A stretch of DNA of 64,000 bases. Origin: an uncultured Clostridia bacterium. GTDB lineage: Bacteria; Bacillota; Clostridia; Oscillospirales; Oscillospiraceae. The stretch covers positions 1-64,000 of the forward strand of contig CAMKGX010000001.1 in NCBI GenBank assembly GCA_946412355.1, written 5' to 3'. Numbering within the stretch: position 1 is the first letter of the stretch; the number at the start of each line of letters is the position of its first letter. A model generated the notes under the pieces. The model saw only the letters and a program-made list of their open reading frames with translations, made no database searches and was not told where the DNA came from. Position numbers and translations under genes: made by a program. Positions 38,543 through 48,438 of this stretch are shown in pieces.

Positions 38543-39826
38543 ATGGAAAATAAATTCGATAAGCTGGGTTTTTATCCCGCCGACATTCTGCTGCCCAAGG
38601 GGCAGGATATGACCAAGTGGGCTGTGGTGGCCTGCGACCAGTTCACCTCCGAGCCGGAGTACTGGCAGGCGGTGGAGCAGCAGGTGGGCGACGCGCCCTC
38701 CACGCTGCGCCTCATTCTGCCCGAGGCCAATCTGAAAGCCCCCAATGTGGATGAGTTTATTGCGGACATCAACGCCGCCATGGCCGACTATCTGGACAAG
38801 GGCATCTTTGAGACGCTGCCCGCCTCCCTCATCTATGTGGAGCGCCAGCAGTCCGACGGCCGCATCCGCCACGGCCTGGTGGGCATGGTGGACCTGGACG
38901 CCTACGACTTCACCCCCGGCAGCGGCGCCCTCATCCGTGCCACCGAGGCCACTGTCCAGGAGCGCATCCCGCCCCGTGCCCGGGTCCGCCGCAACGCCCC
39001 CATCGAGCTGCCCCACGTCATGCTGCTCATCGACGACCCGGAGAAGACCGTCATCGAGCCCCTCACCGCCGCGGCGGACACCATGGACGTGGTCTATGAT
39101 TTCGACCTGATGCAAAACGGCGGCCATATCAAGGGCTACCGCCTGTCTGAAAAGCAGATCGACGCCGTGGCCGACGCCCTCACCGGCCTGTGCTCCCCCC
39201 AGGCCCAGATGGCCAAATACCACCTCTCCGGCGCGGCGCCCCTGCTGTTCGCCGTAGGCGACGGCAACCACTCTCTGGCCACCGCCAAGGCCTGCTATGA
39301 GGAGCAGAAGAAGGGCAAGACCCCCGAGGAGTATTTGCGCCTGCCCGCCCGGTTCGCCCTGGTGGAGGTGGTGAATAACCACGACGACGCCCTGCAGTTT
39401 GAACCCATCCACCGGGTCCTCTTCGGCGTAGATCCCGCCCATCTGATTGCCAAGCTGAAAGAGTATTATCCCGGTACCTACGAGGGCCGGGGCGAGGGCC
39501 ACTGCTTTGCCTACTGCTACGCCGGCCATTCCGGCTATCTCACCATCCCCCATCCCACCAAGCAGCTGTGCGTGGCCTCCGTCCAGACCTTCCTGGACGA
39601 CTATCTCAAGGAATTTGGCGGCGAGGTGGACTATATCCACGGCGACGCGGTGGTGGATGAGTTGAGTGCCAAGCCCGGCAACTTCGGCATCAAGCTGCCC
39701 GCCATGGGCAAGGAGCAGCTGTTCAAGACCGTGATGGCCGACGGCGTGCTGCCCCGCAAGACCTTCTCCATGGGCCACGCCCAGGATAAGCGGTACTATA
39801 TCGAAGCCAGGAAGATCGTGAAATGA
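38543..39826 (+). CDS. DUF1015 family protein
   Basis: A 427-aa protein from ATG 38543 (AAGGAGGAA upstream; the open frame extends further left without a ribosome site). Family landmarks are ADILLPKGQDMTKWAVVACD, PASLIYVERQQSDGRIRHGL, LLFAVGDGNHSLATAKACYE (the conserved GDGNHR/S loop) and a C-terminal VDYIHGDAVVDEL. DUF1015 is widespread in clostridia and has been linked to D-amino-acid or serine metabolism loci, but its reaction is not established. It overlaps ispE by 4 bp. Confidence 0.88.
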   Translation: MENKFDKLGFYPADILLPKGQDMTKWAVVACDQFTSEPEYWQAVEQQVGDAPSTLRLILPEANLKAPNVDEFIADINAAMADYLDKGIFETLPASLIYVERQQSDGRIRHGLVGMVDLDAYDFTPGSGALIRATEATVQERIPPRARVRRNAPIELPHVMLLIDDPEKTVIEPLTAAADTMDVVYDFDLMQNGGHIKGYRLSEKQIDAVADALTGLCSPQAQMAKYHLSGAAPLLFAVGDGNHSLATAKACYEEQKKGKTPEEYLRLPARFALVEVVNNHDDALQFEPIHRVLFGVDPAHLIAKLKEYYPGTYEGRGEGHCFAYCYAGHSGYLTIPHPTKQLCVASVQTFLDDYLKEFGGEVDYIHGDAVVDELSAKPGNFGIKLPAMGKEQLFKTVMADGVLPRKTFSMGHAQDKRYYIEARKIVK

Positions 39827-40677
39827 CGACCCATGTGGAAAAGGCCCCCGCCAAAATCAATTTGCAGCTGTCCGTAGGCCCCCGGCGGGCGGATGGGTAC
39901 CATGAGCTGGTGTCCGTCATGCAGACGGTGGACGTGTGCGACACCCTTACCGTCACCGCCCACACCGGCGGAGGCATCGCCCTGACCTGTACCGACCCCG
40001 CCCTCTCCACCGGGGAGGACAACCTGGTCTACCGGGCCGCTGTGCTGTTCTTTCAGCGCACCGGCGTCCCCCTGGACGGCGTGACCATCCATCTTCATAA
40101 AGTCATCCCCATGCAGGCGGGGCTGGGCGGCGGCAGCGCCGACGCCGCCGCGGCCCTCCGGGCCCTGCGCCGTCTCTACGCCCCGGCCCTGCCGGATAGC
40201 GAGCTGGAGGCCATGGCGGCGGCTTTGGGCAGCGACGTGCCCTTCTGCGTCCGGGGCGGCACCGCCCTGGCCGCCGGGCGGGGGGAGAAGCTGTCGCCCC
40301 TGCCGCCCCTGCCGAAGTGCTGGGCGGTGCTGGTGAAGCCCCATGAAGCCTACTCCACCGGCGCCATGTACCGCCGCATCGACGAATCCGCCTGCTATGA
40401 CCCCCTGGACGCCACCCCCATGGTGTCCGCCCTGACAGCGGGGGACCTGCCCGGCGTCTGCGCCGCCATGACCAACACCTTCGAGAAGGTGCTGCCCCCC
40501 GACGCCGCCACCGCCGCCCTATGCAGCCGGCTTATGGCACAGGGTGCCATGGGCGCCATGCTGTCCGGCAGCGGCAGCGCTGTGTTCGGCCTGTTCGCCT
40601 CCCGGGAGGGGGCGGCCCAGGCGGCCGCGGCCTTGCAAACGGAACAAACGGTATCATTTTTTGGCAGGACATTGTAA
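39823..40677 (+). CDS. ispE: 4-diphosphocytidyl-2-C-methyl-D-erythritol kinase
   Basis: A 284-aa GHMP kinase. VEKAPAKINLQLSVGPRRAD (substrate Lys), DGYHELVSVMQTVD and the phosphate-binding loop IPMQAGLGGGSADAAAALRA are exact IspE landmarks; LGSDVPFCVRGGTALAAGRG and MLSGSGSAVFGLFAS complete the fold. It phosphorylates CDP-methylerythritol in the MEP isoprenoid pathway. Full length. The 4-bp coupling to a DUF1015 gene is not the usual neighbourhood (often purR, veg or spoIIR), although spoIIR does follow here. Confidence 0.95.
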   Translation: MTTHVEKAPAKINLQLSVGPRRADGYHELVSVMQTVDVCDTLTVTAHTGGGIALTCTDPALSTGEDNLVYRAAVLFFQRTGVPLDGVTIHLHKVIPMQAGLGGGSADAAAALRALRRLYAPALPDSELEAMAAALGSDVPFCVRGGTALAAGRGEKLSPLPPLPKCWAVLVKPHEAYSTGAMYRRIDESACYDPLDATPMVSALTAGDLPGVCAAMTNTFEKVLPPDAATAALCSRLMAQGAMGAMLSGSGSAVFGLFASREGAAQAAAALQTEQTVSFFGRTL

Positions 40678-40712
40678 TTATTTGATAGGTAAAGGTTTAA
40701 GAATATTCAATT

Positions 40713-40756
40713 CCGTCCATCATGGAACTGTAATTTTCCGTGATGGACGGTGTTTT
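40713..40756 (+). promoter_or_regulatory. Hairpin with T-tract immediately before spoIIR
   Basis: CCGTCCATCA (40713-40722) pairs perfectly with TGATGGACGG (40741-40750), followed by TGTTTTT and then ATG 40758. It is either the ispE terminator placed against the spoIIR start, or an attenuator of spoIIR. No ribosome site exists between the stem and the ATG. Confidence 0.6.
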
Positions 40757-40757
40757 T

Positions 40758-41378
40758 ATGTCGAAATTAACGATGAATCGTATAGAAATGGCGCTGCTGT
40801 TGGCCTTTGCCTTCACGGCCCTCTGGGGTGCCGCCAGCGCCCAAAAGCAGGAAAATCTGGCGGGAAAAATGGTGCGTCTCCACGTGATTGCCCAATCCGA
40901 CAGCGACGCCGACCAGGCGGTAAAGCTGCTGGTACGTGACAATGTATTATCCTTTACACAGGGCTTGCTAAAAGGCGTTTCCGGCGTTGACGCGGCAGAG
41001 AAGATCATCGAAGACCACCTGCCCGACATCCAGCGTATCGCCAACGCCACCCTGGCCGAGAGCGGCTGCGGCTATACCGCGGAAGCGGAAGTAAAAGTGA
41101 CGGAATTTCCGGAAAAGACCTATGATTCCTTTGCTTTGCCGGGCGGAAAGTACCTGGCTCTCCGCGTCCTGCTGGGGGAGGCCGAGGGCAAAAACTGGTG
41201 GTGTGTGGTCTATCCGCCCCTGTGCACCGCCTCGGCGGTGGAGTGGGAGGAAACGGCGGAAAAAGCGGGCCTCTCCGGGGAGGAAATCGCCCTGATGAAA
41301 CGGGAGAATACGCATTACGAAATCCGCTTCAAAGTGGTGGAATTGTGGCAAAAACTCCGTGTATACATGGGAAAATAA
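40758..41378 (+). CDS. spoIIR: Stage II sporulation protein R
   Basis: A 206-aa protein from ATG 40758 (a GTG at 40740 is in frame but no better supported). A hydrophobic N-terminal anchor or signal (IEMALLLAFAFTALWGAASA) is followed by the SpoIIR signature KMVRLHVIAQSDSDADQAVK and LLVRDNVLSFTQGLLKG. A later GGKYLALRVLLGEAEGKNWW, then CVVYPPLC, is also conserved. SpoIIR is made in the forespore and exported to activate the SpoIIGA protease that matures sigma-E. I could not see a convincing sigma-F promoter. Its presence shows the lineage is spore-forming. Confidence 0.93.
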   Translation: MSKLTMNRIEMALLLAFAFTALWGAASAQKQENLAGKMVRLHVIAQSDSDADQAVKLLVRDNVLSFTQGLLKGVSGVDAAEKIIEDHLPDIQRIANATLAESGCGYTAEAEVKVTEFPEKTYDSFALPGGKYLALRVLLGEAEGKNWWCVVYPPLCTASAVEWEETAEKAGLSGEEIALMKRENTHYEIRFKVVELWQKLRVYMGK

Positions 41379-41400
41379 ATAAAATAGTTACTAAATTGAA

Positions 41401-41424
41401 AGCGGCGGCCCATGGGCCGCCGCT
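41401..41424. terminator. 24-nt perfect palindrome after spoIIR
   Basis: AGCGGCGGCCC, AT, GGGCCGCCGCT (one perfect palindrome), 22 bp past the spoIIR stop. It is followed by ATTTAC, so the T-tract is poor. Confidence 0.65.
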
Positions 41425-41425
41425 A

Positions 41426-41454
41426 TTTACATTTCAGACAGAAAAAAGTATAAT
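41426..41454 (+). promoter_or_regulatory. SigA promoter of addB-addA
   Basis: TTTACA (41426-41431), 17 bp, TATAAT (41449-41454), 67 bp before the addB start. Confidence 0.75.
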
Positions 41455-41521
41455 AGTGGGAGAATTTTGGGACACATCCTGTGTTTTAATAGAGAAAAAC
41501 GGTAAAAAGGAGGGGATTCGT

Positions 41522-44500
41522 ATGCTGCGACTGTGGATCGGTCGGGCCGGGGCGGGCAAGTCCCGCCGCTGTGTGGACGCCATCGCCCAAAACCGCCGCC
41601 ACCGCCGCCAGCTGCTGCTGGTGCCGGAGCATACCTCCCACGAGGCGGAGGTGGACCTGTGCCGCGCCCTGGGGGACACCGCCGGGCGGGACGCGGAGGT
41701 GCTGACCTTCCGCTCTCTTGCCACCCGGGTGCTGTCCCAGACCGGGGGCCTTTCCGACTTCACGCTGGATAACGGCGGTAAGATTCTCACCCTGCGCCGG
41801 TGCTTGCAGGAGCTGTCCCCCTCGCTGACGGTGTTCGCCCGGCCCTCCCGGCGCTCCGCCTTTTTGGAGCAGCTCATGACCCTCTTTGACGAGTTCGCCG
41901 CATACGCCATCGCCCCCGATACGCTGATGGCCCAGGTGGCGGATCTGGAGGGGACGGCAGGGGACAAGCTGCGGGACGTGGCGCTGCTGTATGCCGCCTA
42001 CGACGCCCGGCTCCACACCGAGGGCTTTGACCACCGCTCCCGGATACAGAAGCTGGCGGACGCCCTGCCCGGCAGCGACTATCTGGACGGGGCCGACCTG
42101 TACGTGGACGGCTTCTCCCTTTTCAACGCCCAGGAGGAGCGGGTATTGCGTCACGCCCTGACACGCTGCCACAGCGTCACCGTGACGCTGCTGGGGGACA
42201 AGTACGACGCCACCCTGTTCGGCAACGCGGTGCGGGAGCGGGAACGGCTGGTGCGCCTGGCCCGGGAGGCGGGGGTGAGGTGCGAAATCCAGTACCTTAC
42301 CGCCCGGATGCCGGGGGCGCTGGGCCATCTGGAACAGCATCTGTTTGGAGAGGAGACGGCGTGGCCGGAGGAGACGGAGGCCGTCACTATCTACCGCGCC
42401 GACACGGCGTACAGCGAGGTGGAGTGGGTGGCGGCTGCCATTCGCCGCCTGGCCATGCAGGGCGTGCGCTACCGGGACGTGGGCGTGGCCTGCCGCCGAT
42501 TGGAGGACTACGGGCCACTGATCCGGGAGATTTTCCGCCGCTGCGAGATTCCCGCCTACGTCAGCGTCCGCAGCGATATTTTGGAAAAGCCTGCCATCAC
42601 CATGCTGACCTCGGCCCTGGACGCCGTCACCGGCGGCTTTGGCTACCAGGATATGTTCCGCTGCCTGAAAACCGGCATGGCCGGCATCTCGGCGGAGGAG
42701 TGTGACGTGCTGGAAAACTACGTCATAGCCTGGAACATCCGGGGCACCACCTGGATCCGGGACGAGGACTGGGTGGCCCACCCGGTTGGCTACGGCCTGG
42801 CCATGGACGACCGTTACCGGGCACAGCTGGCCGCTATCAACGAGATACGCCGCAAGGTGCGCGCGCCCTTTGCGGCGCTGCACCGCGCCATGACGGAGGA
42901 GGCCACCGCCCGGGAGAAGGCGGCGGCGCTGTACCGCTTTGCCCAGCAGACCCATGTGCCGGAGACGCTGCAGACGGCGGCGGAACAGCTGGCGGCGGCG
43001 GGCGACGCCCAGACGGCGGCGGAGTACCGCCAGATCTGGGAGATCTTCTGCGGCGTGCTGGACCAGTTCGTGGAGATATTGGGGGACACGGCGGTGGACG
43101 GCGAGGAGTTTGCCCGGCTGCTGCGGCTGGTGCTGACCCAGTACAGCGTGGGTACCATCCCTGCCACGCTGGACCAGGTGAAGGTCAGTGAGATCACCCG
43201 CAACGACCGCCACAACGTGCGCTATATGTTCCTGCTGGGAGCCAACGACAGCGTGCTGCCGCTGACGGAGCACCGCACCGGCATTCTGGACCGGGAGGAT
43301 CGGGAGGTGCTGCAGCAGCGGGAGATCCGGCTGTCGGACAGGGATTTTGACCAGCTGGACAACGAATTGCAGAACATTTACGCCTGCCTGGTGCAGCCCA
43401 CGGAGGGCCTTTGCGTCAGCTATCCCACGTTGGACGCCAGGGGCGTGGCGCTGCTGCCCAGCTTTGTGGTGCACCGGCTGGAAGAATTGTTTCCCCGGTG
43501 CCGGAAGCCCCGGCAGGATGGGGCCTACCGACTGGAGATGCCCGCCACGGCGTTGGAGGCGGCGGGGGAGCAGATGGGCTCGCCCCTCTGGCGGCACTTT
43601 GCGGAGGACCCCGCGTTCCAGGGTGTGTGCCGGGCTATGGAACAGGGCAGCCGCATGGAGAGGGGACGGCTGTCCCCGAAGGCGGTGCGACTGCTGTACG
43701 GCAGGGAGGTGCCCATGTCCGCCAGCCGGATGGACAAGTTTAACTCCTGCCATTTTGCCTACTTCATGCAGTACGGCCTGGGGGCCAAAGAGCGGAAGCA
43801 GGCGGACTTCGACGCCTCCCAGGTGGGTACGTTTATCCACTATCTGCTGGAAAACGTGGCCCGGGAGGCGGGGGAGAAGGGAGGCTTTGCCGCCCTGGAC
43901 AGCGACGCGCTGCACCGTATGGTGGAGCGGTACGTAGAGGAATACACCACCACGGAGGTGGGCGACCTGGGGGGCAAGAGCCCCCGGTTCCGCTATCTCT
44001 TCCTGCGGCTGCGGCAGGAGGCGCTGGCGGTGGTGGAAAGCCTGGTGGAAGAGCTGCGTCAATCCGACTTTACGCCGGTGGCCTTTGAGCTGGGCTTCGG
44101 CGGCAGGGACGGCGCGCTGCCCGCCATCCACGTGGAGGACGGCGACACGGCCCTGTCCGTCACCGGAAAGGTGGACCGGGTGGACGCCTGGGAAAAGGAC
44201 GGCAAGCTGTATCTGCGGGTGGTGGACTACAAGACCGGCAAGAAGAAATTCAGCTTCACCGATGTGCGCTACGGCCTGGGCATCCAGATGCTGCTGTACC
44301 TTTTTACCTTGCAGCAGCAGGGGAAGGCCTATTTCGGCAAGCCGGTGGTGCCGGCGGGCGTACTGTATCACCCGGCCAAGGACCCCATTTTATCCATGAG
44401 CCGCAACAGCACCGACAGTGCCATCGCGGCCCAGCGGCTGAAGGAGCAAAAGCGCAGCGGCTTGCTGCTGGACGATGCGGCGGTGTTGCAGGCCATGGAG

Positions 44501-44842
44501 CACGGCGCCCCGGCCCAGGCGGTGTATCTGCCGGTGGGCAGCCGGAAGGACGGCACCCTCACCGGCAGCCTGGCCACCGCCGAACAGCTGGGGAAGCTGG
44601 GCCGCCACGTGGACCGTGTGCTGCGGCAGATCGCCGGGGAGATTCGCCGGGGCAACATCAGCGCCGACCCCTGCGCCTACGGCGCGGAGAAGGACGCCTG
44701 TACCTACTGTCCCTATCGGACAGTGTGCTGCTTCGACGAGCGGTATGACCGCCACCGGTATTTACAGAAAACGGATGAGAAGGACTTTTGGCAGATGATG
44801 GACGAGAGGGAGGAGGGAGCGCATGGCCGTAACGCTGACTGA
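41522..44842 (+). CDS. addB: ATP-dependent helicase/nuclease subunit B
   Basis: A 1106-aa protein from ATG 41522 (AGGAGGGG upstream). N-terminal P-loop RLWIGRAGAGKSRRC, an inactivated helicase-like body, and a C-terminal RecB-type nuclease with VVDYKTGKKKFSF. The four iron-sulphur Cys are recognisable: one in FNSCHFAYFMQYGL and three in DACTYCPYRTVCCF. AddB pairs with AddA to process double-strand DNA ends, recognise Chi and load RecA. Overlaps addA by 20 bp, as in other Firmicutes. Confidence 0.95.
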   Translation: MLRLWIGRAGAGKSRRCVDAIAQNRRHRRQLLLVPEHTSHEAEVDLCRALGDTAGRDAEVLTFRSLATRVLSQTGGLSDFTLDNGGKILTLRRCLQELSPSLTVFARPSRRSAFLEQLMTLFDEFAAYAIAPDTLMAQVADLEGTAGDKLRDVALLYAAYDARLHTEGFDHRSRIQKLADALPGSDYLDGADLYVDGFSLFNAQEERVLRHALTRCHSVTVTLLGDKYDATLFGNAVRERERLVRLAREAGVRCEIQYLTARMPGALGHLEQHLFGEETAWPEETEAVTIYRADTAYSEVEWVAAAIRRLAMQGVRYRDVGVACRRLEDYGPLIREIFRRCEIPAYVSVRSDILEKPAITMLTSALDAVTGGFGYQDMFRCLKTGMAGISAEECDVLENYVIAWNIRGTTWIRDEDWVAHPVGYGLAMDDRYRAQLAAINEIRRKVRAPFAALHRAMTEEATAREKAAALYRFAQQTHVPETLQTAAEQLAAAGDAQTAAEYRQIWEIFCGVLDQFVEILGDTAVDGEEFARLLRLVLTQYSVGTIPATLDQVKVSEITRNDRHNVRYMFLLGANDSVLPLTEHRTGILDREDREVLQQREIRLSDRDFDQLDNELQNIYACLVQPTEGLCVSYPTLDARGVALLPSFVVHRLEELFPRCRKPRQDGAYRLEMPATALEAAGEQMGSPLWRHFAEDPAFQGVCRAMEQGSRMERGRLSPKAVRLLYGREVPMSASRMDKFNSCHFAYFMQYGLGAKERKQADFDASQVGTFIHYLLENVAREAGEKGGFAALDSDALHRMVERYVEEYTTTEVGDLGGKSPRFRYLFLRLRQEALAVVESLVEELRQSDFTPVAFELGFGGRDGALPAIHVEDGDTALSVTGKVDRVDAWEKDGKLYLRVVDYKTGKKKFSFTDVRYGLGIQMLLYLFTLQQQGKAYFGKPVVPAGVLYHPAKDPILSMSRNSTDSAIAAQRLKEQKRSGLLLDDAAVLQAMEHGAPAQAVYLPVGSRKDGTLTGSLATAEQLGKLGRHVDRVLRQIAGEIRRGNISADPCAYGAEKDACTYCPYRTVCCFDERYDRHRYLQKTDEKDFWQMMDEREEGAHGRNAD

Positions 44843-47800
44843 ACAGCAGAAAACCGCTGTGGAAAACGGGGGTGGGCAGCTTTTGGTGTCCGCCGCGGCG
44901 GGCAGCGGCAAGACCAAGGTGCTGGTGGAGCGGCTGCTGCGGGCCGTCCGGGAGGGCGGCAACGTGGATGACTTCCTCATCATCACCTACACCAAGGCCG
45001 CCGCTGCCGAGCTGCGGGGCAAGATCGCCACAGAGCTGGCCCAGCAGGTGGCGGCATTCCCGGACGACCAGCATCTGCGCAGCCAGCTCTACCGGGTGTA
45101 CCGGGCGGACATCAAGACGGTGGACGCCTTTTGCGCGGCGCTGCTGCGGGAGAACGTACATCTTTTGCCGCCCATCGGCGGGCGCAGCTACACGGCGGAT
45201 TTCCGGGCCCTGGATGAGCAGGAGGCCGCCGTATTGCAGCACCATGTGCTGGAGGACACGCTGGAGCGGTTCTACCAGACCATGGACGGGGAAAAGGAAC
45301 AGCTGATGAACACCCTGGGCCAGGGCCGGGACGACCGAAAGCTGCGGGACCTGGTGGCGGAGCTCCACACCAAAATCCAGAGCCATCCCCGGCCGGAGGC
45401 CTGGCTTAAGGAGATGCGCCGGGGCTGGGAGCAGCCCATCACCGACCTGGCAGGCAGCGTGTACGGCCGGGTGGTGCTGACGGACGTGCTGACGGCGGCG
45501 GACTACTGGGCCGGGCAGATGGAGCGGGCCGTGGAGAGAATGGCGACTGCCCCGGAGGTGCTGGACGCCTACGGAGAGCAGTTTTTGCAGGAGGCCCGGG
45601 CCATCCGGGCCATGACGGAGGCGGCGGAGCGGGGCTGGGACGCCATGGCCTACGCCGTGCCCGCCTTCCAGCGGCTGAAAGGGGTGGCGTCCTGCCCGGA
45701 GAGCGAGAGGGCCAAGGCCATCCGCAACAGGTGCAAGGACGAGCTGAAGAAGATGGCGGACATCTTCGCCGTCAGCCAGCAGGAGTACATTGACGATATT
45801 GAGGCCATGGCGCCGGCTATGCTGGCCCTGGTGGACCTCACCGGGGACTTTGCCCGGGCCTACCGGGAGGAGAAGGCGCGGCGGAACGTCATGGATTTCG
45901 CCGACATGGAGCACTTTGCCATTGCGCTGCTGCTGGAGGAAAACGACGCTCCCACCGAGCTGGCCCGCCACGTGGCGGGGCGGTACCGGGAGATTATGGT
46001 GGACGAGTACCAGGACAGCAACGACGTGCAGGACCACATTTTTGCCGCCGTGTCCCGGGAGGGGGAGAACCTCTTTATGGTGGGCGACGTGAAGCAGAGC
46101 ATCTACCGCTTCCGCATGGCCGACCCCACCATTTTCCTGCGGAAATACGACACCTTTGCCGACGCTGCCTCCGCCCGGGAGGGGGAGGCGCGGAAAGTGC
46201 TGCTGACCCGGAACTTCCGGTCCCGGCGGGAGGTGCTGGAGGCGGTGAACTTCGTGTTTTCCCGCATTCTCACCCGGCAGGCCGGGGAGCTGGACTACGG
46301 CGACGATGAGCGGCTTTACTACGGCGCGGAATACTACCTGCCCCGCACCGGGGCGGAGACGGAATACCATTTGGTCAGTGTGGAGGACGAGGGCGAGGAC
46401 AAGCGGGACAGGACGGCGGAGGAGGCAGCCTTTGTGGCGGGCCGCATCCGCGCATTGCTGGACCAGGGCTACCCGGTGCAGGAGGGGGACGGCTTCCGGC
46501 CCTGCCGGGAGGAGGATATCGTCGTCCTCATGCGCTCGCCCAGGGCCAGGATGGCCGCCTTTTCCGCCGCGCTGGCGGAGCGGAACATCCTGTGCAGCGG
46601 CGAGGAGAGCAGCTCCCTCTTTGACGCGGCGGAAATCGGGGTGGTGTTCAGCTTTTTACAGATCATCGACAACCCCCGGCAGGACGTGCCGCTGCTGTCG
46701 GCCATGCGCTCGGCCCTGGGTGGCTTCTCCCCGGACCGGCTGGCGGAGATCCGCGCAGGGCACCGGGAGGGGGACTTTTTCGAGGCCCTCTGCGCCGACG
46801 GCGGGGCGGACAGCCGCGCCTTTCTGGCACTGCTGGAGGGGCTGCGCCGGGACAGCCGGGAGCTGTCCGCCGACCAGCTGATCTGGCAGCTTTACGACGT
46901 GCTCCACGCCCAGGCGGTGTTCGGCGCTATGCCCGGCGGGGCCCAGCGGCGGCAGAATCTCATTGCCTTTTACCGCTTTGCCTGCGAGGTGACGGCCGCC
47001 GGGCGGCGGGGCCTTTTCGACTTTGTGACCTACGTGCGGGAGATGATGGAGCAGGAAAAGCTGCCCAAGCTGTCCGGCGGCGGCGGGGGCGGCGTGCGCA
47101 TCATGTCCATCCACAAGTCCAAGGGCTTGGAGTTCCCCATCGTCATTCTCTGCGATTTGCACAAGGCCTTTAACACCGACGATTTGAAGAAAATGGTGCT
47201 GGTGCATCCCCAGCTGGGACTGGGCACGGTGCGGATTGACGAGAAGCGGCGGATCCGGTACGACACCATTACCCGGACGGCGGTGTCTGCCGTGCTGGAA
47301 AAAGAGGCCAAGGCCGAGGAGATGCGGATTCTCTACGTGGCCATGACCCGGGCGAAGGAAAAGCTGATTTTGGTGCACTGCCAGCGCAATGCCGAGAAGC
47401 TGGTGCGGGACTTGTGCGCCGTTACCGACGACCCGGTGCCGTCCCAGGCAGTGGCAGAGGCCAAGAGCATGGGACAGTGGATTCTGCTGCCGCTGCTGAA
47501 AACGCCGGAGGCGTCGGTGCTGCGGCAGTTCGCCGGGGTGAACGATTTGCCTATGGGCGGCGGCTGCGGCTGGCAGGTGTCGCTGTGGCACAACGCGCCC
47601 ACGGCGGAGGCCGCGGCGGAGGGCGGCGGGGAGGACGCTGCCCCGGCTCTCACGGCGGACGCGGCCAAGCTTACGTGGCAGTATGGCCACGGCGCCGCCA
47701 CCACGCTGCCCACCAAGGTGACGGCGACGGAGCTTAAGGGCCGGGAGTGGGACGAGGAGATCCGGGAAGAAGGAGCGCCCCGGGCCTATGGAGGCGACTT

Positions 47801-48338
47801 CCCGCGGCCCAGATTCCTGCAGGAGACCACCGCCCTCACCGCCACGGAAAAGGGCACCGCCATGCATCTGGTGATGCAGTATCTGGACTTCTCGGCGGGC
47901 GGGGACACGGTGGCGGCCCAGGTGGAGGCCATGGCGGCAAAGCGGCTGCTGACGCAGCAGCAGGCGGAGGCGGTGGACTGCGGCGCGGTGGAGCGGTTTT
48001 TGGATACGGCGCTGTGTCAGCGGATTCGCCGCAGCGGGCGTGTGTACCGGGAGCAGCGGTTCAACCTGCTGGTGGACGGCGGCATTCTGGGCGATGACGG
48101 GGCAGGGGAGGAGATCATGCTCCAGGGCGTGGTGGACTGCGCCTTTGTGGAGGACGGTAAGCTGGTGATCGTGGATTTCAAGACAGACCGGGTGACGGCG
48201 GAGACCATGCCGGGGCGGGCGGAACACTACCGCTCGCAGCTGGAAGCCTACGCATTGGCCCTGGGCAGGGTGCTGGATCTGCCGGTGGGGGAGAAGGTGT
48301 TGTACTTTTTCCACACAAATTCCACGATAAATTTGTAA
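44823..48338 (+). CDS. addA: ATP-dependent helicase/nuclease subunit A
   Basis: A 1171-aa UvrD/RecB-type protein. Walker A LVSAAAGSGKTKVLVERLL near residue 22, motif II MVDEYQDSNDVQ near 394, later helicase motifs in VGDVKQSIYRFRMADP and VRIMSIHKSKGLEFPIVILC, and a C-terminal nuclease domain with LQGVVDCAFVEDGKLVIVDF followed by KTDR. It is the motor and one nuclease of the AddAB end-resection complex. Length matches the family. Confidence 0.96.
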   Translation: MAVTLTEQQKTAVENGGGQLLVSAAAGSGKTKVLVERLLRAVREGGNVDDFLIITYTKAAAAELRGKIATELAQQVAAFPDDQHLRSQLYRVYRADIKTVDAFCAALLRENVHLLPPIGGRSYTADFRALDEQEAAVLQHHVLEDTLERFYQTMDGEKEQLMNTLGQGRDDRKLRDLVAELHTKIQSHPRPEAWLKEMRRGWEQPITDLAGSVYGRVVLTDVLTAADYWAGQMERAVERMATAPEVLDAYGEQFLQEARAIRAMTEAAERGWDAMAYAVPAFQRLKGVASCPESERAKAIRNRCKDELKKMADIFAVSQQEYIDDIEAMAPAMLALVDLTGDFARAYREEKARRNVMDFADMEHFAIALLLEENDAPTELARHVAGRYREIMVDEYQDSNDVQDHIFAAVSREGENLFMVGDVKQSIYRFRMADPTIFLRKYDTFADAASAREGEARKVLLTRNFRSRREVLEAVNFVFSRILTRQAGELDYGDDERLYYGAEYYLPRTGAETEYHLVSVEDEGEDKRDRTAEEAAFVAGRIRALLDQGYPVQEGDGFRPCREEDIVVLMRSPRARMAAFSAALAERNILCSGEESSSLFDAAEIGVVFSFLQIIDNPRQDVPLLSAMRSALGGFSPDRLAEIRAGHREGDFFEALCADGGADSRAFLALLEGLRRDSRELSADQLIWQLYDVLHAQAVFGAMPGGAQRRQNLIAFYRFACEVTAAGRRGLFDFVTYVREMMEQEKLPKLSGGGGGGVRIMSIHKSKGLEFPIVILCDLHKAFNTDDLKKMVLVHPQLGLGTVRIDEKRRIRYDTITRTAVSAVLEKEAKAEEMRILYVAMTRAKEKLILVHCQRNAEKLVRDLCAVTDDPVPSQAVAEAKSMGQWILLPLLKTPEASVLRQFAGVNDLPMGGGCGWQVSLWHNAPTAEAAAEGGGEDAAPALTADAAKLTWQYGHGAATTLPTKVTATELKGREWDEEIREEGAPRAYGGDFPRPRFLQETTALTATEKGTAMHLVMQYLDFSAGGDTVAAQVEAMAAKRLLTQQQAEAVDCGAVERFLDTALCQRIRRSGRVYREQRFNLLVDGGILGDDGAGEEIMLQGVVDCAFVEDGKLVIVDFKTDRVTAETMPGRAEHYRSQLEAYALALGRVLDLPVGEKVLYFFHTNSTINL

Positions 48339-48346
48339 AAAAACAC

Positions 48347-48375
48347 TTGCCATTCCGGGGATGATGTGGTATCAT
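48347..48375 (+). promoter_or_regulatory. SigA promoter of rpmE
   Basis: TTGCCA (48347-48352), 17-bp spacer, TATCAT (48370-48375), leaving a leader of about 55 bases before the L31 start. Confidence 0.75.
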
Positions 48376-48438
48376 CACAGTTGCGTTTGTGGGTTTGCCC
48401 GCAGCGACGAGTGAACCAGAAAGGGGTGAACAAGAGCA

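Noticed and set aside
41486-44371. 961-codon open frame on the minus strand
   Set aside because: It is antisense to addB, whose motifs are unmistakable. In GC-rich genes the antisense frame often stays open. No family motifs or ribosome site.
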